The position numbers were made by a program, and so were the translations under genes. Below, one piece after another: positions 8,933-18,314 of a stretch of 64,000 bases of DNA. Under the pieces are notes generated by a model. The model was given only the letters and a program-made list of their open reading frames with translations. It was not told the origin of the DNA and did not search any database. This stretch comes from Flavobacterium sp. N502536. GTDB taxonomy: Bacteria > Bacteroidota > Bacteroidia > Flavobacteriales > Flavobacteriaceae. Location of the stretch: NCBI RefSeq assembly GCF_025947345.1, contig NZ_CP110011.1, positions 1,798,001 to 1,862,000 of the forward strand, given 5' to 3'. Within the stretch, counting starts at the first letter, position 1; each line of letters opens with the position of its first letter.

Positions 8933-9925
8933 TTAAACAAACTCATATCCGGCATAAACCTGTTCGATCTCTTTCATAATGGCGAAAAGATTTTCAGGTT
9001 CGTCTGTGGTAACCAGTTTTTGTTTGTATTCTTTAAACGAATGGATGCCTTTGAAATAATTGGTGTAATGACGGCGCATTTCTACAATTCCTAAACGTTC
9101 ACCTTTCCATTCCATTGACCACATTAAATGGTTTCTGGCGGCTTCAACGCGATCAATAACGGTTGGAGCAGGTAAGTGCTCACCGGTATTAAAATAATGC
9201 TTTATTTCGTTAAAAATCCACGGATAACCAATCGCGGCACGACCAATCATGATTCCGTCGATACCGTATTCATTTTTATATTTTAAGGCTTTTTCCGGAC
9301 TGTCGATATCGCCATTTCCAAAAATAGGCATGGTGATTCTCGGGTTGTTTTTTACACGTGCAATGTGCGACCAATCGGCGTGGCCTTTGTACATTTGTGC
9401 ACGGGTTCTGGCGTGAATTGTTAAAGCCTGAACACCAATGTCCTGAAGTCTTTCGGCAACTTCATCAATGTTGATGGAGCTTTCATCCCAGCCCAAACGG
9501 GTTTTTACCGTAACAGGCAAATCAGTACTTCTGATAACCGCTTTTGTTAAACGTACCATCAAATCTACATCTTTCAAAACTCCAGCTCCGGCACCTTTAC
9601 AAACTACTTTTTTTACCGGACATCCAAAGTTAATATCAACCAAATCCGGTTTAACAGTAGAAACAATTTTAGACGAAAGTGCCATTGCCTCCTCATCACC
9701 TCCAAAAATCTGAATTCCAACCGGACGTTCGTAATCAAAAATATCCAGCTTCATTCGACTTTTGATAGCATCACGAATCAATCCTTCCGACGAAATAAAT
9801 TCAGAATACATTAAGTCAGCGCCATGCGTTTTGCACAATCTGCGAAACGGCGGATCGCTCACATCTTCCATCGGTGCGAGTAATAAAGGAAATTCGGGTA
9901 ATTCTATGTTGCCAATCTTGACCAT
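8933..9925 (-). CDS. dusB: tRNA-dihydrouridine synthase
   Basis: An FMN-dependent TIM-barrel enzyme that reduces uridine in tRNA D-loops. The start is set at ATG 9925 (MVKIGNIELPEFPLLLAPME); the TTG farther upstream lies inside the promoter-like element. Family blocks in order: LAPMEDVSDPPFR (16-28), INFGCPVKKVVCKG with catalytic Cys109, VTVKTRLGW, and IGRAAIGYPWIF for FMN phosphate. At 330 aa it has full length. The DusB assignment within the Dus family is by general resemblance. Confidence 0.9.
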   Translation of the reverse strand: MVKIGNIELPEFPLLLAPMEDVSDPPFRRLCKTHGADLMYSEFISSEGLIRDAIKSRMKLDIFDYERPVGIQIFGGDEEAMALSSKIVSTVKPDLVDINFGCPVKKVVCKGAGAGVLKDVDLMVRLTKAVIRSTDLPVTVKTRLGWDESSINIDEVAERLQDIGVQALTIHARTRAQMYKGHADWSHIARVKNNPRITMPIFGNGDIDSPEKALKYKNEYGIDGIMIGRAAIGYPWIFNEIKHYFNTGEHLPAPTVIDRVEAARNHLMWSMEWKGERLGIVEMRRHYTNYFKGIHSFKEYKQKLVTTDEPENLFAIMKEIEQVYAGYEFV

Positions 9926-9940
9926 CTTCAATATTTTTTG

Positions 9941-9948
9941 CAAAATTA
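9941..9948 (-). promoter_or_regulatory. Candidate -7 element of dus promoter
   Basis: On the minus strand this reads TAATTTTG, matching TAnnTTTG, 15 nt before the ATG. No convincing -33 TTG at normal spacing was found. Confidence 0.4.
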
Positions 9949-9972
9949 CAACATTTAGTTCAATTTAAAAGA

Positions 9973-10066
9973 TTCTAAGTCTCTAAGATGCTAAGGTTCT
10001 GAGTTTTCATTCTTATTTAATATTAAAAGAAAAACTTAGAACCTTAGAATCTCAGTATCTTAGCAA
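9973..10066. repeat. Imperfect inverted repeat of CTTAG-type short units
   Basis: Left arm 9973-10007 and right arm 10031-10066 are imperfect reverse complements and are themselves built from about 8-nt units such as CTTAGAAC, CTTAGAAT, CTCAGTAT. The element fills the gap between dus and the last gene of the pigment cluster. Confidence 0.75.
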
Positions 10067-10068
10067 CT

Positions 10069-11364
10069 TTAAACAGTAACTCTATAATCAAAAAAACGAA
10101 TAGGTTTTCGGCTCATCGGATTAAAAACCAAAGGATTCAAAGCTTCTTTTGCGGCGAATTCAATCTTTGGTGTTACTCTTAGTTTGGCTCTGAAATGGTC
10201 TTTGATTTCCTGTAAAAATTCAGGACTTTGATTTTTTACGGCTATTTTTATCAGGATTTCATCGGTTCCCAAATCGTTGGTAGAGATCTCGATAATATGA
10301 TTTTCGATATTATCAAAACCGCTCAAAACATCATTCATCGCTGGCGGATAAAGTGTTGTGCCTTTGTATTTGATCATTTGTTTTTTACGGCCAACAACAG
10401 GACCAACACGTAAAGTATTTCTTCCGCAGGCACAAGGGCCGTTGTGTAGTTGTACAATATCTCCGGTTTTGAAACGCAGTAAAGGCATGGCTTCAATACC
10501 TAAAGTGGTAAAAGTCAATTCGCCAATTTCGCCTTCTTTTACAGGAATGTTATTTTCATCTAAAACTTCAATAATGATCAGTTCGGGATGGTGATGACCA
10601 CCAACGCCGTGTTCACATTCGGTAAAAGCAGTACTCATTTCGGTGGAAGCATAAGTCGAAAACAACTTAATACTCCATTTTTCAGTGATTTTATTAGACA
10701 AAGTATTCATGGAAAAATCTTGATTTCGCAAAGATTCTCCAATACAAATTGCTCCTTTTATGCTGGAGTTGTTGTAGTCAATTCCGTGTGCTTCGGCATA
10801 TTCGATCAACTTTAATAAAAAAGAAGGAACGGTAATGAGGTAAGACGGTTTGTATTTTAAAATAGAATCCCATTGCAGTTCCGGAATTCCGGCACCTACC
10901 CGAATGACACCGACTTTTAATTTTCGCAATCCCAGAAAATAGGCCAGACCAGCCATAAATTTTCGGTCAATTGTTGTCATTAGCTGTACCACATCGCCTT
11001 CAGCAATTCCGGCACAGGCAAACGAAATGGCTTCGTTATAAGCCAAACGGTCGAGATCAGAATCGGTTAAACCAAAAGTAACAGGATCACCTAAAGTCCC
11101 GGAAGTAGAGGCATAATCAATAATTTGATGTTGTGGTACACACAAAAAATCATCGTTGTATTCTTGTAAATCTTCTTTTGTCGTTACGGGCAAATGCTGT
11201 AAGTCTTCAAGTGTCTTAATCTTCGAAAGATCAATGTTCTGTCCGGCAAAAAGGCGTTTGTAAAAAGGAGAATTTTGACCGATATAGTGTAAGAGTTCCG
11301 CTAATTTCTGCTCTTGAAAAAGTTTAATTTCTTCTAAAGAATTTTTTTCTATTAATGGAATCAT
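10069..11364 (-). CDS. PaaK-like acyl-CoA/acyl-ACP ligase of pigment cluster
   Basis: A 431-aa member of the adenylate-forming family closest to phenylacetate-CoA ligase. The nucleotide loop is STSGTLGDPVTF (about residues 87-98), the adenylation core includes YASTEMSTAFTEC, and the hinge region reads LLRFKTGDI. A cysteine-rich stretch (CACGRN) precedes the C-terminal subdomain. In context it is the best candidate for activating 4-coumarate made by the lyase at 40640, as the aryl starter for the polyene. It overlaps the upstream C45 gene by 4 nt (ATGA) and is the last gene of the run. Confidence 0.82.
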   Translation of the reverse strand: MIPLIEKNSLEEIKLFQEQKLAELLHYIGQNSPFYKRLFAGQNIDLSKIKTLEDLQHLPVTTKEDLQEYNDDFLCVPQHQIIDYASTSGTLGDPVTFGLTDSDLDRLAYNEAISFACAGIAEGDVVQLMTTIDRKFMAGLAYFLGLRKLKVGVIRVGAGIPELQWDSILKYKPSYLITVPSFLLKLIEYAEAHGIDYNNSSIKGAICIGESLRNQDFSMNTLSNKITEKWSIKLFSTYASTEMSTAFTECEHGVGGHHHPELIIIEVLDENNIPVKEGEIGELTFTTLGIEAMPLLRFKTGDIVQLHNGPCACGRNTLRVGPVVGRKKQMIKYKGTTLYPPAMNDVLSGFDNIENHIIEISTNDLGTDEILIKIAVKNQSPEFLQEIKDHFRAKLRVTPKIEFAAKEALNPLVFNPMSRKPIRFFDYRVTV

Positions 11365-13028
11365 TGTAATTTTCTTTTGATTTTTTTTAAATATTTTTCA
11401 AGGACTGCTTTGTCAGGAACAGTGGTAACCTCTTTTGTTAAAGCTTTTTCAAAATTAGACTGGGAAAGCTGGTACTGTTTTTTTTGATAAAAGTACAACC
11501 CTGCTTTGTAATACACAACCCAATAATCAGGGTTTAACGATTGGTAATTATGAATAAACTCAGGACTTATGGTTTCTTTGTTTTTCAGATACAAATCGAT
11601 CTTGTGGTCTTCAGTTCTAAACTTCCGGTAATTTTTATAAGAAACGGTTTCTAAAAAAGGATCTTTTGGAATGTCTAAATTTACTTGCTGAAACGAAACA
11701 ATTGAATCTGTTTTTCGCTCTTTAAAAACAGTATCCAGATTATAGCAGACAAATTCGCCCAATTGATATGGATTTGCCGATACCCAAACCTGTTTTGTTG
11801 CAGGTTTAAAGATAACACCGTGATGGGCCATCAACTGGTTCAATGCTTTTTCATTTCCGTACCCCAGACTAATGTTGTTCAAACCCTCTTTATTGCGCAG
11901 TATATCGGATGCAATTTTGGGATTGATTTTCGGATTTTCGAAAAAAAGTTCCTTCATTTTCTCGAGACGATATTCGGAATGGCTATTGGCAATTTGGGAT
12001 TGGTTGCGTTTGTCGTTTTTTAATTCCTCTCCCTGAAAATGATTGGAACAGAACAATTGATCGCTGTTTGGAACATCGTAAACATCCATTTTTTTAGGTG
12101 TGACTTCAATTAGAACCGCTTTATTGTCTTCGGCACTTCCCACCATTATGGATTCTGATACAAAAACGGCTCTTTTTTGGGCAATAGCAATGGCTTCGCT
12201 GATGTTTTGAGCATGCTGTAATATTTCGCGGGTAAGAATCGAAATGGGTGTTTTGGCAATCAGCGGAATTTTAGATTTTCCGGCATTAATGGTAACGGTT
12301 AGTCCCTTTTCATTCATTCCGGAAACAGCACCAATCATGCCGGGCCAGGTAATCATCATAAATTTGTGGCCTTCTTTAGGATTGATAAATGCTACGATTT
12401 TGTTTTCTGCGAAAGCATCATTCACATAAAAATCAAAGTTGCGTCCGAGAATTAAATTCCCGTCTTCCGACTTCTCTCCCCAGGCAGCAAAAGAGGAACA
12501 GCCTACCAAAGCCAGATCCTGCAAGGCATGACCAATATCGTGTGCGGCATGCAGGTATAAACTGCGTTGGTACTGCGGCGCTATATTATCAAAATCACGT
12601 GAGGTATATTGTGAAACGCCAAAAATCTCGGTTTGATATTCGTTGGGAACATTTGAATAGAGTTTTCGATTGTACCATTTGAGGAAATGGCGAAGGAGTT
12701 TTTGCTGAAATTTTGAAGGAACAATATCCTGTATTTTAGAGAAGAAAATATGCTCCTGCTTTTTTAAAAGAGAATCAGACAAAGCACCGGTATTGAGCCC
12801 TATTTCCAGAGGATCACCTTCGGCATACAATTCCCAGAGGCCCTGCTTGTTTTTTAAAAGTGAATTTTTTCCGGAAACAAAAACACTGTCATCTATTTTG
12901 ATTACGGTAGGTTTTGTTGCGTTATATTGGGTTAGATCAGGCTGGTGACGCATGGATTTTGATGTTCCGCAAGATGCTAACATCGTTAAAAAACCGATAA
13001 TGAAAAAGAGTATAATTCGGTTTTTCAT
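11361..13028 (-). CDS. C45-type Ntn hydrolase/acyltransferase lipoprotein
   Basis: A 555-aa protein with a lipoprotein signal (lipobox LASC, Cys20). An Ntn-hydrolase domain of the acyl-CoA:6-aminopenicillanate acyltransferase type follows. The expected N-terminal nucleophile after self-cleavage would be the Cys near residue 176 in VGCSSFAAWG, followed by GNLILGRNFDF and GAVSGMNEKGLTVTIN. The last 80 residues look TPR-like (VVYYKAGLYFYQKKQYQLSQ). Family members transfer or hydrolyse acyl groups on amides. Being in the pigment operon, it may handle the ester joining polyene and resorcinol, but that is inference. It ends in an ATGA overlap with the ligase gene. Confidence 0.78.
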   Translation of the reverse strand: MKNRIILFFIIGFLTMLASCGTSKSMRHQPDLTQYNATKPTVIKIDDSVFVSGKNSLLKNKQGLWELYAEGDPLEIGLNTGALSDSLLKKQEHIFFSKIQDIVPSKFQQKLLRHFLKWYNRKLYSNVPNEYQTEIFGVSQYTSRDFDNIAPQYQRSLYLHAAHDIGHALQDLALVGCSSFAAWGEKSEDGNLILGRNFDFYVNDAFAENKIVAFINPKEGHKFMMITWPGMIGAVSGMNEKGLTVTINAGKSKIPLIAKTPISILTREILQHAQNISEAIAIAQKRAVFVSESIMVGSAEDNKAVLIEVTPKKMDVYDVPNSDQLFCSNHFQGEELKNDKRNQSQIANSHSEYRLEKMKELFFENPKINPKIASDILRNKEGLNNISLGYGNEKALNQLMAHHGVIFKPATKQVWVSANPYQLGEFVCYNLDTVFKERKTDSIVSFQQVNLDIPKDPFLETVSYKNYRKFRTEDHKIDLYLKNKETISPEFIHNYQSLNPDYWVVYYKAGLYFYQKKQYQLSQSNFEKALTKEVTTVPDKAVLEKYLKKIKRKLQ

Positions 13029-13034
13029 AGCTTT

Positions 13035-14552
13035 TTATTCAGAGGCCTGATTGATTTTGGTTACTAAATACTCTTTTCCAACAATTTCAGAGCAGGTTAC
13101 CACAGCGCCAATGGTGACTCCCAAAACACCGTGCATGTTAATACTTTGGCCTGTAAGATATAAATTATTCAGTTTGGTTTTTGACGGAATTAGCGTTTTC
13201 ATCGGATTACTGGAATCTTTAACATATCCGTACATATTACCGCTGTCACCTCCAATATAATCCCGATAGGAGAGTGGTGTCGAGGTATGAACGGATTGAA
13301 TGCAGTTTTTGATACCCGGAAATTTCAGTTCGATCTCTTCTAAAAATCTCGCTGCTTTTCTGGATTTAAATTCTTCATAACTTTCTCCGCGGTCATTTTC
13401 CTCAACGGTAGTATTAAAAGTATCGCTCCACGGAAGTACATCATCGTATTTCATATAGGTAATAAAAGTCATCCCTTCGGCCCATTCTTCCTGCTTTTTC
13501 GAGGCATTCATAGAAGCCATAAAAGCTTTTGGCCAGGAAGTATCGTCATAGTCATGAGAGCTCCAGACTTCGCTGCTTTTCTTAAAATGATAGTGGTTGT
13601 GATTGATGTATTTGAAAGTTTCCGGTTTAAAAACGAGATACAGACTAAAAGCCGAAATAACACCTTCAAGACTTTGAACCCGACTGTAAAATGATTTTCG
13701 GAAGTGTTCTTCACCCGTCATTTTCAAGGTCGTTTTGGGTTCAATGTTGGAAATAAAATAAGAGCCGGAAACACGGGTTCCGTCTTTCATGTCTACCGAA
13801 GTTACTTTTTTGTCTTCGACATTAAAACGGGTAACTTCTTTGTATTTGTAGAATTCGCCACCGTATTTTTTGAGCTGTTTTAAAAGTTGTTTTGTAATCT
13901 GACTTCCACCATTGATGCATCGCCACGAACTTTGTATGTAGGAGTTTACAGAAAGGGCATGAACATAAAATGGTGATTTATCGGCAATTCCGGCATACAA
14001 AAAATTAGAACCGGCCAGAACCGCTTTTAGCTTTTCATTTTGGGTGCATTCTTCAATCGTTTGTTTGGCGTTTAAACCTAAAATTTCATTATCGTATTTA
14101 CCTTCCCATTCTAAATTGTAGAGCGGAAAAGATTCGCAAATTGCTTTTATTCTTTTGCAGTATTCCTCGATATTGGCTTTTTCATCGGGGAAAAATTGCA
14201 CGAGTTGATCCGTAAAATTGGCGTAACCCTGTGCATGAGGATATTCATTTGGATCGTCTTCAAAAGAAATGATATCAAAACCGTTATCGTCTAATTTTTT
14301 AAGATTTAGATGGTCCATAATCCCCAAATACTTAAAATATTTGTAGAGATTTTGCCCTTCTGCTAGGCCTCCGATATAGTGAATTCCGGTATCAAAAATG
14401 GTTTTATCGCGCACAAAAGTCTGGAGATTTCCCCCATACTGATTGTTTTTTTCGAGTACACAAACGCTATAACCTTCTTTGGCGAGAATAATCGAAGAGA
14501 CCAATCCGCCAAGTCCGCTACCCACAATTACAACATCGTAATGCTCTTTCAT
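13035..14552 (-). CDS. FAD-dependent phytoene-desaturase-like oxidoreductase
   Basis: A 505-aa flavoprotein with an N-terminal dinucleotide fold (VVIVGSGLGGLVSSIILAKE, then VLEKNNQYGG) and the C-terminal FAD block YLTGQSINMHGVLGVTIGAV of the CrtI/carotenoid isomerase superfamily. In the pigment cluster it could oxidise, isomerise or hydroxylate the polyene or the aryl end; the exact step cannot be read. Its start overlaps the stop of the MMPL fusion gene by 4 nt and only 6 nt separate it from the C45 gene, so it is translationally embedded in the operon. Confidence 0.82.
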   Translation of the reverse strand: MKEHYDVVIVGSGLGGLVSSIILAKEGYSVCVLEKNNQYGGNLQTFVRDKTIFDTGIHYIGGLAEGQNLYKYFKYLGIMDHLNLKKLDDNGFDIISFEDDPNEYPHAQGYANFTDQLVQFFPDEKANIEEYCKRIKAICESFPLYNLEWEGKYDNEILGLNAKQTIEECTQNEKLKAVLAGSNFLYAGIADKSPFYVHALSVNSYIQSSWRCINGGSQITKQLLKQLKKYGGEFYKYKEVTRFNVEDKKVTSVDMKDGTRVSGSYFISNIEPKTTLKMTGEEHFRKSFYSRVQSLEGVISAFSLYLVFKPETFKYINHNHYHFKKSSEVWSSHDYDDTSWPKAFMASMNASKKQEEWAEGMTFITYMKYDDVLPWSDTFNTTVEENDRGESYEEFKSRKAARFLEEIELKFPGIKNCIQSVHTSTPLSYRDYIGGDSGNMYGYVKDSSNPMKTLIPSKTKLNNLYLTGQSINMHGVLGVTIGAVVTCSEIVGKEYLVTKINQASE

Positions 14553-17500
14553 GCTAATTTTTTCTTTACTATCGTGATGCCTTTTTCTTCTGAGAGAATT
14601 TCAAAGCCGGAGGTCATTAATTTTGTTTTATAATGAAGGCAATATATTAAAATTATGGTAGAAAATTTTGAAATGATTTTTTCAGGATCCTCGTTATAAC
14701 TTTCGTCAGAAATCAAAAGAATATCGTATTGATTTTCAAGTACAGCTTCTAATTGATCCGGATAAATTATTTTTCTTTTCTTTAAAAAATAGTTGGTTTT
14801 TGAAACCGCCCGTTTTTCTTCATCCTCGTTAAAGGAAGTTATTTTTCGCTGGGGCTCCTGCAAGCTTAGCAACACATCCAATTGCCCATAATCATTGGAT
14901 AAATGTAATATTTTGGCATTCGCCGAGAACTGTTTGTTTAAACGGTAATAGGTTTCCAGATTGTTTTTTAAATCGTTTTTGACACTGTTGATAATTTCAA
15001 TTTCCTTGTAATCGTAACTGTGCAGAAGCATTTTTTTGAAATAGTCAGGACCTTCTAACTGCTGACGAATTTTGCGGTACTCTTCTTTAAAAAAAGCACT
15101 CATTTGTTTGGTTCTCTCGGCATAATTTTTTCCGAAAGAAAGATCATCAGGAGCAATTCTTTCTAAAATTGAAACCGTAAGCTGGCTGTTATGAATGACA
15201 AAATCACCTTTTGGAATGGCTTCTGAAGCGCCGTGAATGACCACAGGAATAATATCCAGATTAAATTCTTCTGCCAGATAAAATGCACCTTTGTGAAAAC
15301 GCTTGACCAGATTGCTTTCAGAACGTGTTCCTTCAGGAAAAATCATCAGCGAATAACCTTCGTTTACTTTTTGACGCAAATGTTCCACTCCGCCTTCGAT
15401 TCCTTCCGAAACCGGATAGAAACCTGCTTTTCGAACGGTACCGCCAAAAATAGGAGAGTTGTACACCCAGTCGCTTACCAAAAAGATAATTTTTGGACTC
15501 AGCATTCCCATGGCCAGAATATCAATAAAAGAAGAATGGTTGGCAATAATAATGGCCGGTTTTTCAAAGGTTTCACCAAATTTATTAATGACCTTTTTAC
15601 GAAGAAACGGATTGGAATACAAGACCGATTTCATGAATTTGGAGATCACATAACGGAAGGCTTTCATTTTTGTTTTCTCCTTTATCGGAAGAATCGGCAT
15701 GATGGTGATGCAAAAAAGTGACATCACGATTCCGCCCAGACCGTAGTAGAAAAAGGAAATTACACCGTGAACAAAAGTACGCAGGACAAATGGAGGATTC
15801 CCTTTTTTGGAACGGTTTGAAATGAATAGTTTAAAAAGAATCGGGTAGAAAATAAACGTAATAATAAGTGCTGCAAAAACCCCGATTAAAGACACAGACG
15901 AGATCGATCTCAGGGCAGGATGCTGTGCAAAAATCATAGCACCGATTCCTAAAATAGTGGTGATGACTGCAAGAATAATAGAAGTTCGGTAAATAGCGAT
16001 TTCATTTTTCCCTGTCGTATATTCTTTTTGGAGGGCACTGGTCATAAAAATACTGAAATCGACACCGTGACCAAAAATCAGTGTACAAACGATCATGCTG
16101 AAGATGTTCATCTGAATGCCAAAAATGCCCATAATTCCGGCCGTAACAATTCCGGTTAAAGCAATCGGAATGCAGCTTACAATGACCAATTCGAGTCTTC
16201 GGAAAAAGAAAAACAGAATCAGAATTACAGCTACAAACGAATAATTGACCAGCGAGTTAAAATCGGTTTTTAAAGTACTGAAAAACGTTTCGTTCATTTG
16301 CTGGCGATCAATCGCAATCAGATTTTTTTTAGCGGTGGCCAATTTTACAAAAGCATCTCTTTGCTCCGGACTTACTTTTACCAGAGTAGAAATCGTGAAG
16401 AAACCGTCTTTTTCGGTTACAAATTCTTTTAGTTGTAAAGGTTGTATTTTCAGGTATTCCTGTGCCGAAATGGGTTTGAAGTCAAAGTTTAAATGATCAA
16501 AAAAGGCAGTATAGGTGGTGGGTTTAAAGCCAAGTTTTAAACCTTCGGCAATTAGTCCGGTTTGTAAAAGCTGTTTTTTGTTGGCGTCCCAAAACGAATT
16601 CCACTGATCGATTTTTTGCTGTTGTTCCTGTCGGGAAAGCATGATGCCTCCAACAGAACTAAAATTTAATATTTTGCCGTTTTGTTTTTCTTTTGATAAA
16701 TCGGTAAACAGGGCAGAGTTGTTTTGCAAAACCTCTTCCATGCTATTTCCGTAGGAGGCCACATAAATGGTTTTTGAGGTAAGATTTGTGCTTTCTTCCA
16801 GCTCTTTTTCAGCGGCTTTTATTTCTTTCGGAATAAAATTCAATTGCGACAAATCGTTATTGAATCCTACATTTTTATACGTAAAACAACAAACAATGGT
16901 AATTAAAACACAAAAACCGATTAGGATTTTGTTGTTGTGAAAGGAAAAATGAGCGAGTTTATCGATCACATTTTTCTTGTGTTCTGTATTGTTTTCTTTT
17001 GGCTTGTAGAGATGCGGAACGATTAAAAGAGAGAAAAATGCGGAGGCCATTACAATAACCGCGGCAAAAATTCCCAAATCATTTAAGGCATCAGATTTTA
17101 CAAAAAGCAGACATAAAAAAGCAACGGCCGTGGTTGAACTGCTCATAATTACCGGCATGGTAATGTCTTTGTACAGTGTTTTTACATCGCTGTTGTGTTT
17201 GTAATGGGTAAGGATATGAATCGAATAATCGATGGTGATTCCTAACAAAATAGAACCAATTCCAAGTGAAATGGCCGAAATATGTTCTTTCACAAAATAC
17301 AAAAAGGCTACGGCAAACAAGGCTCCAAAAAGGGTGGGAAGAAAAATAATTAAAGGGATAAGTACTTTTCGATAGAATAAAATCAAAATCAACATCAGCG
17401 TAAACATGGCGATCGAAGTGGTCAGAATGATATCACTTTTGATTTGATTGGCATTTGCCACGGCAATCAGCGCCGAGCCAAAATAACTGATCGAAGTTTT

Positions 17501-18235
17501 GGTTTTGAATTTCTGATTTAGCTGGTCCTGAATGGATTTTAGTTTTTCGGCAAAAATGGTATTCTGTTCCGTTTCACTCGAAGGAAGATTGGAGGTGATA
17601 AAAAGAAGGAGTTTCTTTTTGTCTTTGGTCATGACAAAACCATTGTCAAGTGTAAAATCGTCGCCAATATTTAATTGCTGTAACTTTTTTAAAGCGATAA
17701 ATGAAATTCCCAGCGGATCCTGTAGAATAAAATCTTTTGTGATAAATCCGGACGGAGAGATAATCGACTTATAATTGCCCTGAACTGTCGCTGCAATACT
17801 GTCTTTCTGCAGTTTACTTTGCAGGGCTTTGTAATCTTTATTTTCCAGAAAAAGAGGCAGATTGTTGTAGACAAAATCGATGGTTTCCTGAATGTTTTCT
17901 TCATCAAGTTTTCCTTGAATTCCAGTTACATAGGGTTTGCAGGATTGTGCAACACTGTCTGAAAAGGCAGTTGCCATTTCCTTTAAATCTTCTTCGGTTC
18001 CGTTTTTATCGAGTTTGAAGATAACGGTAATTTTATCAGCAAAATTAAGCTGTTTGAGCACTTTTGCCGTGGCATCTGCTTTATCGTTGGTGGGAATCAG
18101 TTTGGTGATGTCCTCTTCAAATTTAATTTGAGAGGCAAAAAATCCAAAAGCAAAGAGCATCAAAATAGCCAAAGCAACCGATAACGTTTTTCGTCGGTTT
18201 ACAAACAAATGAATGGCGTAGAAATAGTGATGCAT
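14549..18235 (-). CDS. MMPL/RND exporter fused to PlsC acyltransferase
   Basis: A 1228-aa fusion. Residues about 1-780 form an MMPL-type RND exporter: a signal-like first helix, a periplasmic loop, and two sets of membrane helices (SLGIGSILLGITIDYSIHIL; IFGHGVDFSIFMTSALQ). Residues about 870-1080 are a 1-acylglycerol-phosphate acyltransferase domain with the HX4D motif NHSSFID (near 898) and FPEGTRS (near 968). The last 120 residues (ILHLSNDYGQLDVLLSL) faintly recall a SAM-methyltransferase Rossmann fold without its glycine motif. Aryl-polyene clusters usually encode exporter and acyltransferase separately, so the fusion suggests coupled lipidation and export. It sits mid-operon. Confidence 0.85.
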   Translation of the reverse strand: MHHYFYAIHLFVNRRKTLSVALAILMLFAFGFFASQIKFEEDITKLIPTNDKADATAKVLKQLNFADKITVIFKLDKNGTEEDLKEMATAFSDSVAQSCKPYVTGIQGKLDEENIQETIDFVYNNLPLFLENKDYKALQSKLQKDSIAATVQGNYKSIISPSGFITKDFILQDPLGISFIALKKLQQLNIGDDFTLDNGFVMTKDKKKLLLFITSNLPSSETEQNTIFAEKLKSIQDQLNQKFKTKTSISYFGSALIAVANANQIKSDIILTTSIAMFTLMLILILFYRKVLIPLIIFLPTLFGALFAVAFLYFVKEHISAISLGIGSILLGITIDYSIHILTHYKHNSDVKTLYKDITMPVIMSSSTTAVAFLCLLFVKSDALNDLGIFAAVIVMASAFFSLLIVPHLYKPKENNTEHKKNVIDKLAHFSFHNNKILIGFCVLITIVCCFTYKNVGFNNDLSQLNFIPKEIKAAEKELEESTNLTSKTIYVASYGNSMEEVLQNNSALFTDLSKEKQNGKILNFSSVGGIMLSRQEQQQKIDQWNSFWDANKKQLLQTGLIAEGLKLGFKPTTYTAFFDHLNFDFKPISAQEYLKIQPLQLKEFVTEKDGFFTISTLVKVSPEQRDAFVKLATAKKNLIAIDRQQMNETFFSTLKTDFNSLVNYSFVAVILILFFFFRRLELVIVSCIPIALTGIVTAGIMGIFGIQMNIFSMIVCTLIFGHGVDFSIFMTSALQKEYTTGKNEIAIYRTSIILAVITTILGIGAMIFAQHPALRSISSVSLIGVFAALIITFIFYPILFKLFISNRSKKGNPPFVLRTFVHGVISFFYYGLGGIVMSLFCITIMPILPIKEKTKMKAFRYVISKFMKSVLYSNPFLRKKVINKFGETFEKPAIIIANHSSFIDILAMGMLSPKIIFLVSDWVYNSPIFGGTVRKAGFYPVSEGIEGGVEHLRQKVNEGYSLMIFPEGTRSESNLVKRFHKGAFYLAEEFNLDIIPVVIHGASEAIPKGDFVIHNSQLTVSILERIAPDDLSFGKNYAERTKQMSAFFKEEYRKIRQQLEGPDYFKKMLLHSYDYKEIEIINSVKNDLKNNLETYYRLNKQFSANAKILHLSNDYGQLDVLLSLQEPQRKITSFNEDEEKRAVSKTNYFLKKRKIIYPDQLEAVLENQYDILLISDESYNEDPEKIISKFSTIILIYCLHYKTKLMTSGFEILSEEKGITIVKKKLA

Positions 18236-18271
18236 AAGTATTTAATATTGTTTTTGGGCTATAGTTTTTTC

Positions 18272-18309
18272 GCCACGAATTAGCAAAAATATTTTTTTTA
18301 ATGCGTGGC
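18272..18309. repeat. Short GCCACG/CGTGGC inverted repeat
   Basis: GCCACG at 18272-18277 and CGTGGC at 18304-18309 flank an A/T-rich loop between the GT2 and MMPL genes. It may be a decayed copy of a dispersed intergenic palindrome. Confidence 0.4.
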
Positions 18310-18314
18310 CAGAC

